From positions 1,223,501 through 1,287,500 of the forward strand of contig JAYKKM010000011.1 of the NCBI GenBank assembly GCA_035772405.1: 64,000 nt of DNA, written 5' to 3'. Shown here piece by piece: positions 19,655 to 31,141 of the stretch; within the stretch, counting starts at the first letter, position 1; each line of letters opens with the position of its first letter. The notes under the pieces were generated by a model, which was not told the DNA's origin, did no database searches, and saw only the letters and a list, made by a program, of their open reading frames with translations. This stretch comes from Chrysogorgia sp. JL179-B06. Taxonomy: Eukaryota > Cnidaria > Anthozoa > Scleralcyonacea > Chrysogorgiidae. The position numbers and the translations under genes were made by a program.

Positions 19655-22600
19655 TCAGTCTCTTTCCAAATGGTTCAGGAAATGTGCTGCATATGCCATC
19701 TCACAATCTTGAAATCTCATATAAACACAAACATCAATGATGTTTTCAACAAGGACTACGTCAAACCTTTCATTGTTTGGCTGATGCAGCGAAACAATAT
19801 GGTTTGCTGGCCTCCCCAACACTGCATGCAATTCACTGATATGTTGATCTAATTTGGACATAGGAGCAATAACAGCACCACAGGTCATACTTGATTCACG
19901 TGAGATCACAAAGTACATTTCAATTTGGCCATAGCACACTCTCTGTCCCTGATGGTAGGCAACTGTATAACTGTTTCTCCTTGAAACTCTTTTATAATTT
20001 CGAGAGTGAAACACTGCATCTCCAATTTGTAATCTCGAGAAAGATGATACAGCTGAAATGCATTCCACACCCAGAAACAACAAAAGATCGTCTTCAAATG
20101 GTGTGTTAATAAACCCGCCTTTCTTCAATGCACCAATTGCATAAAATGTAGATTTCAGATGAGTTCTGTTTGTTCTATAAAAATAATAATATGGTAATGT
20201 GAATTTGCAATTGAAAATATTCTTAATAAAAACAGACAAAACTGAACAGTCATCCTGGCCTTACAGTCAGGGTTTATACTAGCACAATGCTTGAATTTAC
20301 CTTTCTCTGTGCCCACACAATCGGAAAACCAAATCCTTCGTATCACCTGACGGCATCTCATCTATTAGCTGTGGAAGCCTCTGATTGCTTGTTACAGCTG
20401 TCATTATCTGTAAATGAATGACAAGCACCAAATGTAATTATTTCCTGTAAGCAACACACTATGTCAAATTGAAAACTACAGTACCGGTAAACCTTTTACA
20501 ATCAATGTTAATTAACAGATATACAGTAAACATGTATATTATACCACTTTTAATACCTGGCTTGCAATGTTCTGTGTTCCATGAAAATAATTGCTAATGT
20601 CACCATTCCAATCTTCAAACACAAAAAGCGAGCTGCACCATAATGGACCATGGTTAATCACAGACTCAGTTAGGTGAAGCAGCAGGTGCTGATTCATCAG
20701 CACATATCTTGGCCCTAAAAATAGAAAATAAAGTTATTTTTAACCCAAGGTTTAACCTGTAGCAGTGAAAGAGTTAATACAGTACATTTCTTGTTGTGGG
20801 TTACTGTAAACAAGATAAAAAATCTTGAAAAACTACTAACCATAATATACATCATGCATCTCAACAAAATGAACCAGAAGCTTTCTAGCAATTTCCAGTT
20901 GCTTAGGTGAAATTGACCTCCCTGATAGCAAGGCGATGGCTCCAACCAGCAGGGCATAATGCTGGTGATACTCTTCATCAAGGACACCTTTCATGCATGG
21001 AAGAGAGTAATATAACAGCCAGTTACAGTACTCAGTTGCTGCAATTGAAAAAGACCTGTGTGTTGTGGCTTTATATGTTTGTGGCCTTATATATAACAGT
21101 GCAACACCAGTTCAATGCTTTAAGTCCCAGTAAATAATACTACAATAGATTGTTTAAAAGTTCAAGTTTTTATGTATACATGTACCAAATGTTTTAGCAG
21201 TGCAAATACCTTTCCAAAACTTCACATGATGCTGTATACTTCTTGGAACTCTAGTAATTACAGTAGGGGGCTTAATCTCCAGAAGACGTCTGTCAACTTT
21301 CTCCACACTGTTCCCACAATACCAATGCTGTCCACTGTGTTTAGAGCTAAACCATAGTCCAATAAGCTGCTTAACCACTCCAAGATATACACAATGCATA
21401 GCATCTATTCCAACACCATTAACAATATCAAAGCTTGGTAGCTGCAATAAAGCACTTGGTGCTTTGAAGCCACAAACCTACAAAATAAATCATACCGGTA
21501 CTTGTCTGGTCAGTTTGATGGATTTGGATTGTAGCAGGTAAATCACTTTCTGAAAAATATACAAGATTTTTGATTTTCAAAAATCATTGGATTTTCTCAT
21601 TTGGTTTTTTGAATTTTATTTTTTTCCCTAAAGATTTTATGGATTTTCCAAAGACCTTTTTCAAAGATTAGGATATCTAAGGATTTTTTGACAAAGTGTA
21701 CAAATAAGATTTTTAAAGTGATTCCCCCCTTGGATTGGAGGATGATACTGCAGTACTTAAGAATATTTATAATTACTGTACTTACTGTTGTAGTTCTCTC
21801 AAGGGCATTGAATGAATGTGCCTTTACCTCTTCTGCAGTTCGAAGTTTAGCATGTCCTGATGCAGTATTGCGAAAAGGAAATGACATCACATGACCCCTG
21901 CAACTTGTTTTCACAATCTCACCATGTTCATCACAATAGCAACAGCTATCATGACCAATGTAAGTCACTTGCTCCAGGACACCAGCACGGGCAGGAAGAT
22001 CAAAATGGCTAGATAGTACCATAACCTTTGTGTTTGCCTTGACTCCATCAGGAAGCACAACTTCAATCCCTATAATTTCAAAACAGAGGTTGGAGAAAAT
22101 AAGAACCTTAATAAACAGAATGGAATAGCTGATATTTTCAAATTAGCTAGAACATCACATACAGTATTATAGTCAGATCACAAGTTTTGGCTTGTGATTC
22201 ATTTGATTGTGATTCTTTCAATTTATGATATTACTATCATCAGGGTTTCTTTCAGAAAATATAGCAGGGGGGGCAAAACACCCCATAATGAAAATTTGTG
22301 GGGGCGGATAGATCGCCCTGGAGAGGTGTCCGGGGAATGCCACATGGAAAAGTTTGAATTTTAGAGTCTCTGAAATAGCATTTCCTGCATTTTGAGGAGG
22401 GTCTAAGAGTGTTTTGAAGAATCTAAAATGCCAAACAAAATACTCAAATATACACGAATACACCATACCATACAAGGCATATATTAGTAGGGGATAGGTT
22501 GTGCAGATATGTCACACAGACAAATCAAATAACATTGTGTGTACCACCGCCACGGAAAATCTTGCAGGGACAAAATTAGTTTGTCCCTGGGACTTGCCCC

Positions 22601-25600
22601 CTGAATCCAAATCAATTTGATTTCATGCGACATGTCTGGACAAAGTTTAATTGTCCTCGCGACAAGATTTTTAAAGGTGCACGCAATGGGATTTCGGGAC
22701 ATGTCCCTGCGACAGAAAGCCAAGAAGAATTTCTGTTTAGATGCAAAGTCCAAACTGGCACAGACTCACTAAGTATTGAAAGTTTAAATTATATAATTAT
22801 AGAAAGTTATACAGCATGAGCGACCAAACTAGATGGGATATATTCCACAATATTTGTAATTGTATTACCTGCATATATTCAGAATAAATATACCAATCAC
22901 ACTATATAAGCTTATACAGTACGTCTCTACAATCTTGATTCTTACTGTTTTAAAATTGGGGTTTCAAATTTACAAGGGGGGGAGGCAAATATTTTTCAAG
23001 GGGGGAAAATGCCAACCTTCTCCCCCACCTAAAAGAAACCCTGACTATTATCACAAGTTAACTGGCTTACCATGGATCTCTGTTTCTCGTAAAGTGTCAA
23101 TAAATGGCTTTAAAAAGGTTGAAAAAAAAGGTTTCTCTTCACCATACCACAGGCCCCCAAACACTCTGTACTTGCTTTTGCACCTGAAAACATAAAAATA
23201 AGGTGTGCACTATTAGTTTTTTCCAAATTCTATGAAAGGTTTAAGTGTTTACTCAATTGTGATTCTTAGAAACTATCTATTTTCAATGTCTTCTCATATG
23301 GACTTGACTTGTGCGCGTGCAGAAATTAATGAAATAGAATAAATCTCAAAAACATGGTTTCGAAGTTCAACAACATGTTCAACAAATGTGCCAAGGCAAT
23401 TGGAAGGTTTCTAATCCTAGCTGCAATTTCTTGGCTACTCTGGGCCTGGCTATCCTTAAAATCGAAACCTTAATCTGCTCCTTCGTGACACCAATGCTAC
23501 TCCAGGAAACGTTTAGATATGTAGAATTGTAGAATTTTTAGATTATTGTATTTTAAATTGTAAACTAATATTTTAACTTACACAAATTTGCTATGTAAAC
23601 GCATTGAGGCTTTGCAAAATGCGTGGCTATGCCAAGAACTGTAATTATTATTATATGGATGTCTATTTGCCACGAGCTATCAATTGACCAAGACACACAG
23701 GGATTGGATTGGGCAAGTTTTTATCTAATTTAATTGCACAAAAATGACAAAGTGGCATTCACTTACCGTAATGATGGTGGAAGCTCATTGATAAGAAAAA
23801 ACAGAGGCCAAACACCAAACTGCGAGGAGCGAAATATAGCCACACCATCTGTGTTGAGCTTTAACGATATGTTGTATGGTTCTGAAAGGAATCCACGCTG
23901 TCCATTCTTTCTCTGGTAAAGTAGCCCATCATATACATCTTCAATGTTTTTGTCAGCCCTCTTCACCCTTTCAAAACGGTGCTTTAAACCATGAACAAAA
24001 TCAGGTTCTAAAGGAAAAAGAACATTTTCACATAATATTAATTATGTAAATACACTAATTGTTGCTAAAATAACACCAACTATATGCATTAAAAGTAGCC
24101 AGTATTAAAACAATTGCACATAAAATTAACCATTAAGGGACAAGGGCACACTTAGCATTTTATTCTCTTAGGTGACAAGCACAAAGTTATTGCCCTGTCA
24201 AAGTTTATTAGCATATTTGATGCAAACTAGTCACTTGAATATGTGATGAAACATTTCCAATATAAAATAAATATTAAATACTTAAAGTGCCTATGAAACG
24301 AAAATTAAGTTTGTTTTATTTGAAAGAACTTTTAAAATAATGAAGAATATTAATTTACAGCTTTCTCATATTTCACTTGGTTCTTGAGATATTTAGACTT
24401 ATGTGATATTCAAATGAGATAGCTATGACGTCAAGGGGTTTGCAATACATTTTAACATATTGGAAAATCGTGTATATCTTTAAGATTATTAAACGAAATC
24501 ACTTGAAACATTGCATGTGGATACAGACACCTAAACTGGAGAACATCGTTCTAGTTTTATGGTCGCCATGGTAACAAATTAGTTTTCAGACATCTTGATT
24601 TCTAAAATAAAATTATTTGTTTTCTCTTCCGTCCCAAACATTTGCGGGTTGGTACTGGTTTAGCATATTTTCACTGACTTAACCAATTCTAAACTGAAGT
24701 TTAACTTTGGTGCAACACATAGCTATGTCAGAAAACAAAGATTTTTGACAAAGAGACTTAGAGGTCTGGGAACTATATTATTACTATTGCAACATTGAAA
24801 CTAGAACGATGTTCTCCAGTTTTGTGGTTTGTATCCACATGCAAAGTTTCAGTTGATTTCGTTTGATAATCTTAATGATATACACGATTTTCCAATATGT
24901 TAAAATGTATTGCAAACCCCTTGACGTCATAGCTATCTCATTTGAATATCACATAAGTCTAAATATCTCAAGAACAAAGTGAAATATGAAAGAACTGTAA
25001 ATTTATATTCTTCATTATTTTAAAAGTTCTTTCAAATAAAACAAACTTAATTTTCGTTTCATAGGCACTTTAATAGCCAACTGGCCTTCTTAGTGAAAAT
25101 GACTTTTTCAATAAGCACTATATTATATGTAATTGTTATGATCAAATTCATAAAGTGTCAAATATTGTTATGATCAAATTCATAAAAATAATAATCGCCA
25201 TGGTCAGTTTTGAAAAGTGTGATAACTATAGTGTTAGTGCATATAATCAGGTAGAACTATTTGAAGTACTGGTACCACCATTACATAATATAATAGACTG
25301 GCACAGAGGCTGGGAACAATGAGTGCAATTGCTGACAAAGCAGTTAATTGCAGAGAATTTCTTTCATTTGATATAATTTGTAACATTTCACTTTTTCCAA
25401 CAAATACTTCCTCGGCCTTTGATCCCACTGTGGTCATGTGCTACAGGCACATACGATCTTGTCCATGTTTCTGTTTACATCGTTTGTTTACATTGCATTA
25501 TATAAACATTGAACATGAAGTATTGCGGATTTTTTTCACACGCTTGAGCTTTTCCGCCTAAAAAGCGTGTTATAAGAAGCTGTTTCACAAATCTATTCCG

Positions 25601-26616
25601 TTAAAGTTTGTTTACATGTGGGGTCCCCAACGTTTGAAATATCACACATGCGCAGAACGGACTGGATCAAATTATTTTAAAATCTACATTAAATTATGAT
25701 AAATTATTAAATTTACAGAAAAAACTTACCACCAAAGAACTTTTGCAACTGGCTTGAAACAGGCACTTCAATAAAAAACTCATCGTTGTTATTAGGAACC
25801 ATTTTACCACAAATACTACAGTTTCCATTTACTTGGACGCAATCTTTGCCTTTGCCATAGTATGCCTTGCAGTAACTACAAAAGTAGTGTTTACTGATGT
25901 TTCCCTTTGCTTGGCTTACAAATTCGCTGTTGTTTTGCAGTTGTTAGGCCGAGGACAGTGAGCCTCAACAACTGCAAGCAAATCGTTGAATGCTTCACGT
26001 GTAAGTTTATGTTTCATCACGAACGACAGCAATAATGCACTGCTCGAGTTGCTTGTGATAGGAGCACTTGAATAGAGAGGATCATCAGCCGGATCTGTTT
26101 CAACTCGTTCTGAAATTGACTCATTGTCTGAATCACTATTCACACAGTCGCTAAACGAGTCTGAGCAACTGTCGTCTACATCCTTGACAAAACGTTCAAA
26201 ATCATATCTTCTATCTGTAAAATCCAACAGCTCTGCAGATTCGTCTTCACTCAGGGGTGGTGTGGCGTCGTCATCGATATTAATTGCAGTTTCAAAATCC
26301 CTTGCCTCCTCAGTTTCTGCCATTGCTTCGTCTTCGCTCAGAGACGATGTGGCGTCGTTTATCGCTTCAGGTTCGATGTCATTTGTCTCCTCTGCTTCTG
26401 GTTCATAAGAGCAGAATTCGCTAGTGTTGTCACAGACATGATAGAACTCGGAATCACCATCTACATTACCATCGTTGTGAGAAGTAGTTCGCCGAGGTTT
26501 GACTTTAGAATTTCTCCTCTTTGCTGCTAATCTTGCTGCTTGGAATTTGAAAGGATTAGAGTGACGCATATATTCTTTATAGCGCCCTCTTCGTTTTCGT
26601 ATACTATCGTCCGCCA
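19655..26616 (-). CDS. CACTA/EnSpm (Tnp2-like) transposase, nine exons
   Basis: ATG at 26616 sits in a good context (ACAAACATGG). Exons by splice sites are 26616-25730, 24007-23767, 23183-23071, 22069-21786, 21477-21210, 21038-20841, 20714-20557, 20407-20301 and 20174-19655, about 930 residues. Exon 1: basic start (RKRRGRYKEYMRHSNPFKFQ), acidic linker, then Cys pairs (YFCSYCKAYYGKGKDC, CSICG). Later exons carry the animal Tnp2 blocks: ISLKLNTDGVAIFRSSQFG and PLFFLINELPPSL; VFGGLWYGEEKPFFSTFL; FDLPARAGVLEQVTYIGHDS with CCYCDEHG; FDIVNGVGIDAMHCVYLGVV; NWLLYYSLPCMKGVL; LLLHLTESVINHGPLW and FEDWNGDISNYFHGTQN. DGV and IDAMH are in positions expected for DDE acidic residues (inference). A single missing base near 25919 (GAATTTGTAAG) breaks exon 1; otherwise the frame is open. 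Confidence 0.8.
22241..23043. mobile_element. Nested non-autonomous hAT element in transposase intron 3
   Basis: The ends are CAGGGTTTCTTT (22241) and AAAGAAACCCTG (to 23043). They are flanked by ACTATCAT on the left and ACTATTAT on the right, an 8-bp target duplication with one mismatch, as hAT elements make. The interior has no protein. It shares the GGGGTG...TGAATTTTAGAGTCTCTGAAAT(A/G)GCATTTCC region with the hAT fragment at 5960-6050. A second internal palindromic part lies at 22550-22735 with GGGACATGTCCCTGCGACAG-like words, possibly another nested piece. The insertion is fully within an intron and would be removed by splicing. Confidence 0.7.
24282..25073. mobile_element. Large foldback element, arms about 300 bp
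   Basis: The left arm starts TTAAAGTGCCTATGAAACG (24282) and runs through GAATATTAATTTACAGC, GAGATATTTAGACTTATG, GATAGCTATGACGTCAAGG and TGGAAAATCGTGTATATC. The right arm is the reverse complement, ending CGTTTCATAGGCACTTTAA at about 25072. The middle holds another inverted pair, CTGGAGAACATCGTTCTAG and CTAGAACGATGTTCTCCAG. The terminal TTAA or TA is the likely target site. It is in intron 1 of the transposase and non-coding. A degraded copy of the right arm lies at 35165-35300. Confidence 0.8.
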
Positions 26617-26911
26617 TGTTTGTTGTCAAGTCATGTGGTTAGAGGGCCATCAATCTCGTACCCACACCTAGATGCCGCGCGCGCGCGTGGTCCTCGTTAC
26701 GTCATTAACAAACTATCACGTGGCATTTTTTTGACCAATAACGTGAGCGCATTATACCAGCGCGTCTTTTCGATTCTGTCACTTCCTGTGATCACTTCAT
26801 CTGTGTCCACTTCATTCGAAGCATTGCAGATATTTTCACCGTGTTCTTCAAATCTCCGTTCGATATTTTCATTATTTTGTGATTTTGTCTCTTGCGAAAA
26901 CAGTTATAATC
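26617..26911. promoter_or_regulatory. Probable shared divergent promoter of the two transposon genes
   Basis: Only 295 bp separate the transposase ATG (26616, minus) from the BEN-gene ATG (26912, plus), so one intergenic region must drive both. It is locally GC/CpG-rich (GCCGCGCGCGCGCGTGG, 26673-26690). It holds candidate sites for CREB/ATF-like factors (TTACGTCATT, 26698), an E-box in ATCACGTGGC, and CCAAT in GACCAATAACG. No TATA box is obvious. The motif assignments are by eye. Confidence 0.4.
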
Positions 26912-29900
26912 ATGGTTGGAGGAAAATCTAGAAAAATAAATGCCCCAGCACATCTACGAGAAGGTAAGTGACCAAAAATATGAAGAGTGAAGGTGAAACG
27001 GCCCTGGCACATATACTAGAGTCTAGACTAGTATAAACCGTCTAAAACTGTTATTTTTTGGCAGAAAATTGGTATCTTGTGAGTTATGAAGCTGATAATC
27101 AATTGAGGGTACTAGGTGAAGATGAAATTGAACACATCTTCCCAGACGAGGATGGAGGAGAGGATATACAAATTGGGGATATTGTCAGCGCCATGTGGCT
27201 TCCAAATGGCAAGTTCTATGATGCCAAGGTGTTGCAGAATGGAAGTGAGTTTCAGTTTTATAACTGCTATTGTAATTATATTATGTAACTGCTATTGTAA
27301 GTATAGTAAATTGTTGTGATCAATTGATATGTGATTGATGTGTTCTTTCAAACATTACAGAGAAGATTTAATGAATTTTATACTAAGGCTATCAAGATTT
27401 GAAAACTTAAATAAAATATTTGCATTTTTATTTCTCGTAAAGACATGGCCAGTGTATAATGCTGCTCTGATTAACCAGACATTAGCAATGTAAAAAAATG
27501 TCCTCTTTGTGTTTCTCTGAAAATTGAAGATGAATGCAATTATTTATGGCCCAATATCATTTCATGCTCTCTGGATGTGTGAGTCACAAGCAATGTAGTT
27601 CCACAAGCAATGTAGTTCCACATGCAGTTATCATCGACGATTGCCCATAACTGCACCAATGAGACACATGTCTGCAGATTGAAATATATATATATATATA
27701 TATACAGTATATAGTATACTCTAAGGATTTATGGTGAAGGAGTGTTGGAATATATACATTTTAAGACCAACCATTTCAAGGCCTTCCGGCTGGAATTGAA
27801 GCCGCGATGCTAGTGCAGTGCTCTGACCACTAATCTACGGCCGGTATATTCGAGTCTCAACGTATTGTGTTCAGTTAATATTAACTGCAAGTTATGTATA
27901 TGTGAATATATTAGAACTGGTAAAGTGACGGTTTGGGAAATTATATGTAATACACTATATGTGTAGATATGCATCAAGCCTATATACCCCTATATATATA
28001 ATATTTATGTTTCTCCTTACAGATGACAGAAATGAGCTGATGAAAGCAAGGATGCGACTGGAGAAGGCTGCAAAGAGATATGAAGATGCCGATGGAACAG
28101 ACAAAGCCCAAGAACCCAATGTTCAGCAAAAAAGGAAACCTGATACAGGGGTGAGTGATGGACAGAAAAAGAAAAAAAAGACCCAGAAACAAACAGAGAG
28201 TGATAATGAGAAAGATAATAAAGCAAAAGAAAGGGAAGAGAAAAAAAAGAAAAAAGAAGAAGATCAGTTAAGGCAGAAATGCATGTTGGAAACAAGGAAA
28301 GCTCAGGCAGCATCCAGATGGGCATCTACTCCTTCAAACTTAGACCAAGAGCTTGTATCATCAATTTTCTCAGACTTTACACCGGAACCAGTTTATCGAG
28401 AAGAGACAAGCGCTACAATGTGCCAGTCCTCAACGCCGCCAACTCCACTCGTCCAACAAACCAGCACTGTTAGGAGGCAAAATTGTCATACCGGTACAAG
28501 TGACAATACCCAGGCTGTTACTAAAACTTCAGGTACCTCAGAAGCAAGACAACCAAAAAACACCAGTAAGCCCAAGAGGGGCTTGCATTTCCAAAGTGCT
28601 GTAGAAGACAGTGACAGTAGTGACTATGAAAATATTTCAGAACCAGATCATGAAATTACAGTTGCAGCTAATCCTGCTGGGGATTGTTGCAAACAACTAA
28701 AAACTGAGAACGAAGCTTTGCGAAAAAGATTGAACAAAGTTCACAAGAGACTGGGCATAGCATGTAAGTCTTTTATAGCACTGTCTTTATACGCAATCTA
28801 CTACATAAGCTCTGATTGGTTATAACTTCAACCAAATTGTTCAACGCTGTTAATTCAGTCGTTATTTCATAAAACAAATACCAAATGGTTTTGTGGTACA
28901 GGATACTGTGATCCAAACACTTGGGACGTTGCTTGACATTCAAAACATGTGCAACATCCTGCACGTTTGAATCACAGTATCTTGCATGGAAAACCATTTG
29001 GTATTCGTTTGCTTGGATGTTTTTGTTATTCCTTGGATGTTTTTGTAATATACGGTTGTGTTTTTGTTATAGTGAAAGCAAAGACCACTGAAGAGCTAGT
29101 GGAAAACTTGAGACCAGGAGCTGGTGTTCTAGATGAAAAGTTGGCATTAGAATATAAGGTAAATATGCTATGAAGTTTCCACAATGACATGCATTGCAGT
29201 CTCATCTGAAGAAATAAAATATATACAATTTTTAACTATGTTGTGTCTCTGTTTACAGATGGTAGAGGTAATGGAGGGATCAGGTGTGTTTTGGTACTCT
29301 CACCAACGTGCTTATTGCTCAGCATTTAAGTGTTGGGCTGGCTATATTAATGCTGCCATCGACATGTTTTTCACCAAAGAAACACTTGCTGCCTCCTGCA
29401 CCAAGGGTATTGAAAAGAAAAGCAAGAATGGTAGTGCCCACAAGCCACTGACACCTCTTATCATCCAAACTCTTGTTGGTAAGTAATAATGTACAGTACT
29501 TTGTTTTTGCCCAGTTATTTTAGTCTGTCTATACCAGATGATTTTACTTGTCACCACTTTTCGCATTATTTTCAATCACCCAAAATGATGTCATGAAGTG
29601 ATTCTAGCAAAAGTGTCAAAAGTATATGGAGTTCTTTTGGCTGGAGAAAAATAATTTCTTTTAAAAATTCTCCTAAATTCAATAATTAAACAGAAATTGG
29701 CTAAGAACAGAATTACAGTGATTTACCCATCGGTGCCTAAAGCATGTGTGTTCTCCCTCTTGTGAGTAAATAATCTGGTAATCAGAGTAAAATACGAAAG
29801 AGGGTGTTTTGACTGGCTTGAGCAAGAGTGGGTTAATGACTTATTAACCCATTGCTATAACTATAGACATGTTGAAGATTCTCTCTTTGATAGTAAAATG

Positions 29901-30142
29901 AACTCTGGCATAAGACAAAAGTCTAAAGAGGTCAGTTTTTATAGGAAAGAATTAATAAGTTAAATGTGCAAGCTGCATTTAACTGTTTTATAATTTCAAA
30001 TCTTTTAGGTAAGGTGTGTTCTAAATACAACAAGGACAATCCAACACCGAGCCATGTGATCCAAAAAATAAACATGAAGTGTGTGGAGGCAAGGCGACCA
30101 CAGAGGATCAGAGTTGCAAAAACAGTAGCTCAATCAGATTAA
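26912..30142 (+). CDS. BEN-domain protein encoded by the CACTA-like element, six exons
   Basis: Exons by splice sites are 26912-26963, 27065-27244, 28023-28763, 29073-29158, 29259-29478 and 30009-30142; all phases fit and the frame is open throughout, about 470 residues. Start MVGGKSRKINAPAHL. Exon 2 resembles a small tudor/SH3-like barrel (WYLVSYEADNQLRVLG, DIVSAMWLPNGKFYDAKVL). Exon 3 is a long charged, lysine-rich, probably disordered and nuclear region ending in a leucine-rich coiled segment (ENEALRKRLNKVHKRLG). Exons 5-6 look like a BEN domain (GSGVFWYSHQRAYCSAFK, TKETLAASCTKGIEKK, PLTPLIIQTLVGKVCSKYN, VIQKINMKCVEARRPQRIR). BEN domains bind DNA and chromatin factors. Being mobile with the transposase, it could bind the subterminal repeats (inference). 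ATTAAA near 30240 could be the polyadenylation signal. Confidence 0.75.
27781..27842 (-). repeat. tRNA-derived SINE head or pseudo-tRNA
   Basis: The minus strand reads GGCCGTAGATTAGTGGTCAG, with an A-box-like TAGATTAGTGG, then AGAGCACTGCACTAGCATCG and a B-box-like GCTTCAATTCCAGCC, closing with GGAAGGCC. The spacing is that of a tRNA but arm pairing is imperfect. It lies in intron 2 of the BEN gene, next to an (AT)n run at 27687-27705. Confidence 0.4.
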
Positions 30143-30299
30143 AGACTATTTATAAACTTTACAATTATAATTCTGCATGTTATTTTCATTTTATTTATCT
30201 GTTATGTATAATAATTATTTATTTTATTTTTATTTACCATTAAAGCTACATTTTTGAAGATTTGAGAATTGAAGTTTATCTGTATGTTTTTTATATATA

Positions 30300-30721
30300 A
30301 TTCAATCCTATAGATATATGGAATGTTGCCAAATACCATAAATGCAGTAGACCATATCAAAGCCATATAACATCCATATAACATCCATATAACATATGGA
30401 CCATACCTCAACCCATATAATTCCCATACTTGGACCATATATGTTCCATATCACCATAGCATTCCCATAGAGAAAGGCAAGGGATCTAGACATCATATTG
30501 ACATTACTAACCCATAGCATCCCCATAAAAAATGCTATGGGATATATATGGAACTTTGCCAAATACGTAGCATTCCCATAGTTAAGGTATCATATGGGTA
30601 TGCTATGAAAGACAATAGACCATATTAAAGCCATATATCGTCCATATATGGACCATAGTTTAACCCATATCAATCCCATACTTGGACCATATATGTCCCA
30701 TATTACTTGGTTTGGTAAGGG
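30300..30721. repeat. Right subterminal repeat array (CCATAT words)
   Basis: Mirror of the left array: repeated CATCCATATAA (three in a row near 30367-30395), GACCATACCTCAACCCATAT, CTTGGACCATATATG, CCATAGCATTCCCATAG and GCCATATATCGTCCATATATG. It ends in CCCATATTACTTGGTTTGG at the terminus. The spacing is irregular, 10-25 bases between words. Confidence 0.7.
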
Positions 30722-30749
30722 CATCTAGCCCAGCAAGTATTTCAGATAA

Positions 30750-31141
30750 TATAAAACATTCCCCCATCACCACTTAGACGGAGTTTCACAACAACCTTCA
30801 ATACGAATGATAGAATGAGACAAAACTTAACACCATTACATGATTATGGCATATTTTACAGAATTAAAAGAACTTACTTTTTCACAACCATAGGCAAGCA
30901 GATCTGAGTCTTCAGTAATGGCAAAATCGGCATATCCATGTTTGACAAGGAACGCAATTTGGGCATCAGACTCGTATGGAGACACCAAGTATTTTATCCC
31001 CTGACACACATACTGAAACGAAATATTCATCCTGTTTTCGAGGCACGTTTTCGATAACAAAAGAAAATACATGAGAAACACCAACCTTCACGCACTCAAC
31101 TACATCCTCGTATGTTATATTTACACTCTGACTCAGATTGT
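30750..31141 (-). CDS. EXO1/FEN1-type nuclease gene, 5' part (I-region)
   Basis: Three minus-strand pieces belong to the gene continued at 18183. About 31141-31087 reads [16 protein letters not shown]. 31012-30878 (AG acceptor, GTAAGT donor, 135 bases) encodes the XPG I-region: [20 protein letters not shown] and then [20 protein letters not shown]. The E-S-D-A-Q and T-E-D-S-D acids are the expected metal ligands. From about 30796 the next piece reads [13 protein letters not shown] and then loses the frame near a TTTT run at 30757-30762 shortly before the transposon end. The N-terminal XPG domain is not seen upstream of 31141, where a stop occurs, so the gene is also incomplete at its 5' side or has a distant first exon. 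Confidence 0.7.

Larger units (their letters stand above)
18184..30721. mobile_element. 12.5-kb CACTA (EnSpm)-like transposon with transposase and BEN-domain genes
   Basis: The boundaries are an inverted pair: CCCTTACCAAAG at 18184 and TTTGGTAAGGG ending at 30721, each flanked outside by CA (18182-18183 and 30722-30723), a short target duplication. The element interrupts the EXO1-like gene, whose exons resume on both sides. Inside both ends are about 400-500 bp of palindromic CCATAT/ATATGG words. The two genes are divergent: a Tnp2/Transposase_21-type transposase (minus, 19655-26616) and a BEN-like protein (plus, 26912-30142). Two genes plus subterminal repeats parallel plant En/Spm, but the ends are not the usual CACT(A/G). 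Nested insertions lie at about 18952-19083, 22241-23043 and 24282-25073. Coding capacity is almost complete apart from one apparent frameshift in transposase exon 1. Confidence 0.8.

Noticed and set aside
26124..26408. Plus-strand Ser-rich frame
   Set aside because: It is the antisense shadow of the acidic linker in transposase exon 1 (Asp/Glu codons read backwards give Ser).
28017..28325. Minus-strand hydrophobic frame over BEN exon 3
   Set aside because: Antisense of the Lys/Glu-rich coding exon, which reads as Phe/Leu/Ser; no independent support.
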